In this document: piece by piece, positions 5,634-6,268 of the stretch
Layout: every line of letters begins with the position of its first letter
Numbering within the stretch: the stretch's first letter is position 1
Origin: JAAYDS01 sp039680625
Lineage (GTDB): Bacteria > Chloroflexota > Anaerolineae > UBA1429
NCBI GenBank assembly: GCA_039680625.1
Contig: JBDKSN010000105.1
Span: 1-6,268, forward strand
Direction of reading: 5' to 3'
DNA length: 6,268 nt
Program-made: the position numbers and the translations under genes
Notes under the pieces: model-generated
Databases searched by the model: none
What the model saw: only the letters and a program-made list of their open reading frames with translations
Told to the model about the DNA's origin: nothing

Positions 5634-6268
5634 ATGTCTCAGGACGATGATCCTATTCAGTATCAGCTGAGCGATTACGGTCTAGACGAAATCGACGAAG
5701 GTGGGACAGGATACGACCCAACATCACGAATGCGCCGACGCGCTAATGAGCTCGATGGCAAGACCTGGACGAAGTACTCGATCTCGATATGGAGTGACAT
5801 TCGCAAGTCGCAGGAAGAGTTGTCACTTGGTCACCCTGCGATGTTCCCGGCTGCCCTGGCGTCGAGGCTGATAGAGATCTTTACCAATGCGAATGATCGC
5901 GTCGTGCTAGATCCGTTCGTGGGTGTTGGTACGACCGCTCTGGCAGCCAAGCAACTCGGCAAGATGGGCGTCGGGATCGAGCTGAATCCGAGCTTTGCCG
6001 AGCTAGCTCGGGCTCGCTGTACTACTGGCGGCCTTTTCGACCTATCTGGCGGCGAAGCAGTCATTCATACGGCTAATGCTCTCGATCTCGCCAACTATGT
6101 TGCCGACGGCTCGGTGGATCTCGTAGTGACTTCTCCGCCCTATTGGGACATCTTGACCGAGCGACGTACTGCCGATTACAAGGAAATCCGCAACTATGGC
6201 GACGAAGAAGGCGATTTGGGCTTGATAGCAGACTACAATCAGTTCTTGAAGCAGCTAGGGCTGGTGTT
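5634..6268 (+). CDS. DNA amino-methyltransferase (N4-C or N6-A), 3' end outside window
   Basis: The first 211 codons of a SAM-dependent DNA methyltransferase run off the window. After an acidic N-terminus come KYSISIWSDIRKSQEELSLG and HPAMFP (67-72, motif X region), then VVLDPFVGVGTTALAA (90-105, SAM-binding motif I), GIELNP (114-119, the acidic E116 that should bind the SAM ribose) and VVTSPPYWDIL (164-174, catalytic motif IV). TSPPYW is the form often seen in N4-cytosine enzymes. The order X, I, IV with only about 60 residues between I and IV leaves no room for a recognition domain there, so it should follow in the missing part. ATG at 5634 follows AGGAG (5622-5626) by 7 nt. Sampled lines 5701-5820 are about 54% G+C, well below the other genes, which suggests transfer. 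No restriction gene is visible here. Confidence 0.9.
   Translation, partial: MSQDDDPIQYQLSDYGLDEIDEGGTGYDPTSRMRRRANELDGKTWTKYSISIWSDIRKSQEELSLGHPAMFPAALASRLIEIFTNANDRVVLDPFVGVGTTALAAKQLGKMGVGIELNPSFAELARARCTTGGLFDLSGGEAVIHTANALDLANYVADGSVDLVVTSPPYWDILTERRTADYKEIRNYGDEEGDLGLIADYNQFLKQLGLV

Noticed and set aside
1..6268. CRISPR array, tRNA, rRNA, insertion sequence ends or integrase attachment sites
   Set aside because: No regularly spaced repeats, cloverleaf-forming sequence, transposase or integrase motif, or flanking terminal repeats were seen by eye.

Overview
The window is a piece of a bacterial chromosome, or of an element integrated in one. Most of it (about 1-5260) is very GC-rich; one hand-counted line, 1081-1140, is 77% G+C. 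Genes have clear Shine-Dalgarno sites, and one sigma70-type promoter is almost consensus. The composition and gene mix would suit a high-GC environmental bacterium. Chloroflexota is one possibility, but nothing here proves the taxon.

Left part (1-1762): the 3' tail of an unidentified plus-strand gene, closed by a perfect 12-bp-stem terminator. Next is a minus-strand peroxiredoxin of the Bcp/PrxQ type with a strong promoter. Divergent from it is a plus-strand APH/choline-kinase-fold phosphotransferase. These look like ordinary host genes.

Middle part (1830-5250, all minus strand, read from high to low coordinates): a compact three-gene virion-head module. It holds a short portal protein, then one 661-codon reading frame that joins a prohead-protease-like domain, a helical scaffold-like region and an HK97-fold-type major capsid domain, then a 70-residue single-span membrane protein. 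Inside the long frame, exactly where the capsid part would begin, there is an ATG with its own near-ideal ribosome binding site. The cell may therefore make both the fusion and a separate scaffold-capsid protein. No terminase, head-tail connector or tail gene lies beside the module: it converges on the phosphotransferase gene at one end and faces a methyltransferase gene at the other.

Right part (5251-6268): a noncoding stretch of about 380 bp with lower GC, then the 5' part (211 codons) of a plus-strand DNA amino-methyltransferase that runs off the window. Two sampled lines, 5701-5820, are about 54% G+C, so this gene has a different composition from its neighbours. Its likely promoter (TTGATC, 17 bp, TAGAAT) is flanked by two exact 12-bp direct repeats, which look like an operator pair.

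The most notable content is the isolated portal plus protease-scaffold-capsid plus membrane-protein cluster, and its internal translation start. It could be a prophage remnant, a satellite or gene-transfer-agent head module with its other genes elsewhere, or a domesticated capsid system. The sequence here cannot decide between these.
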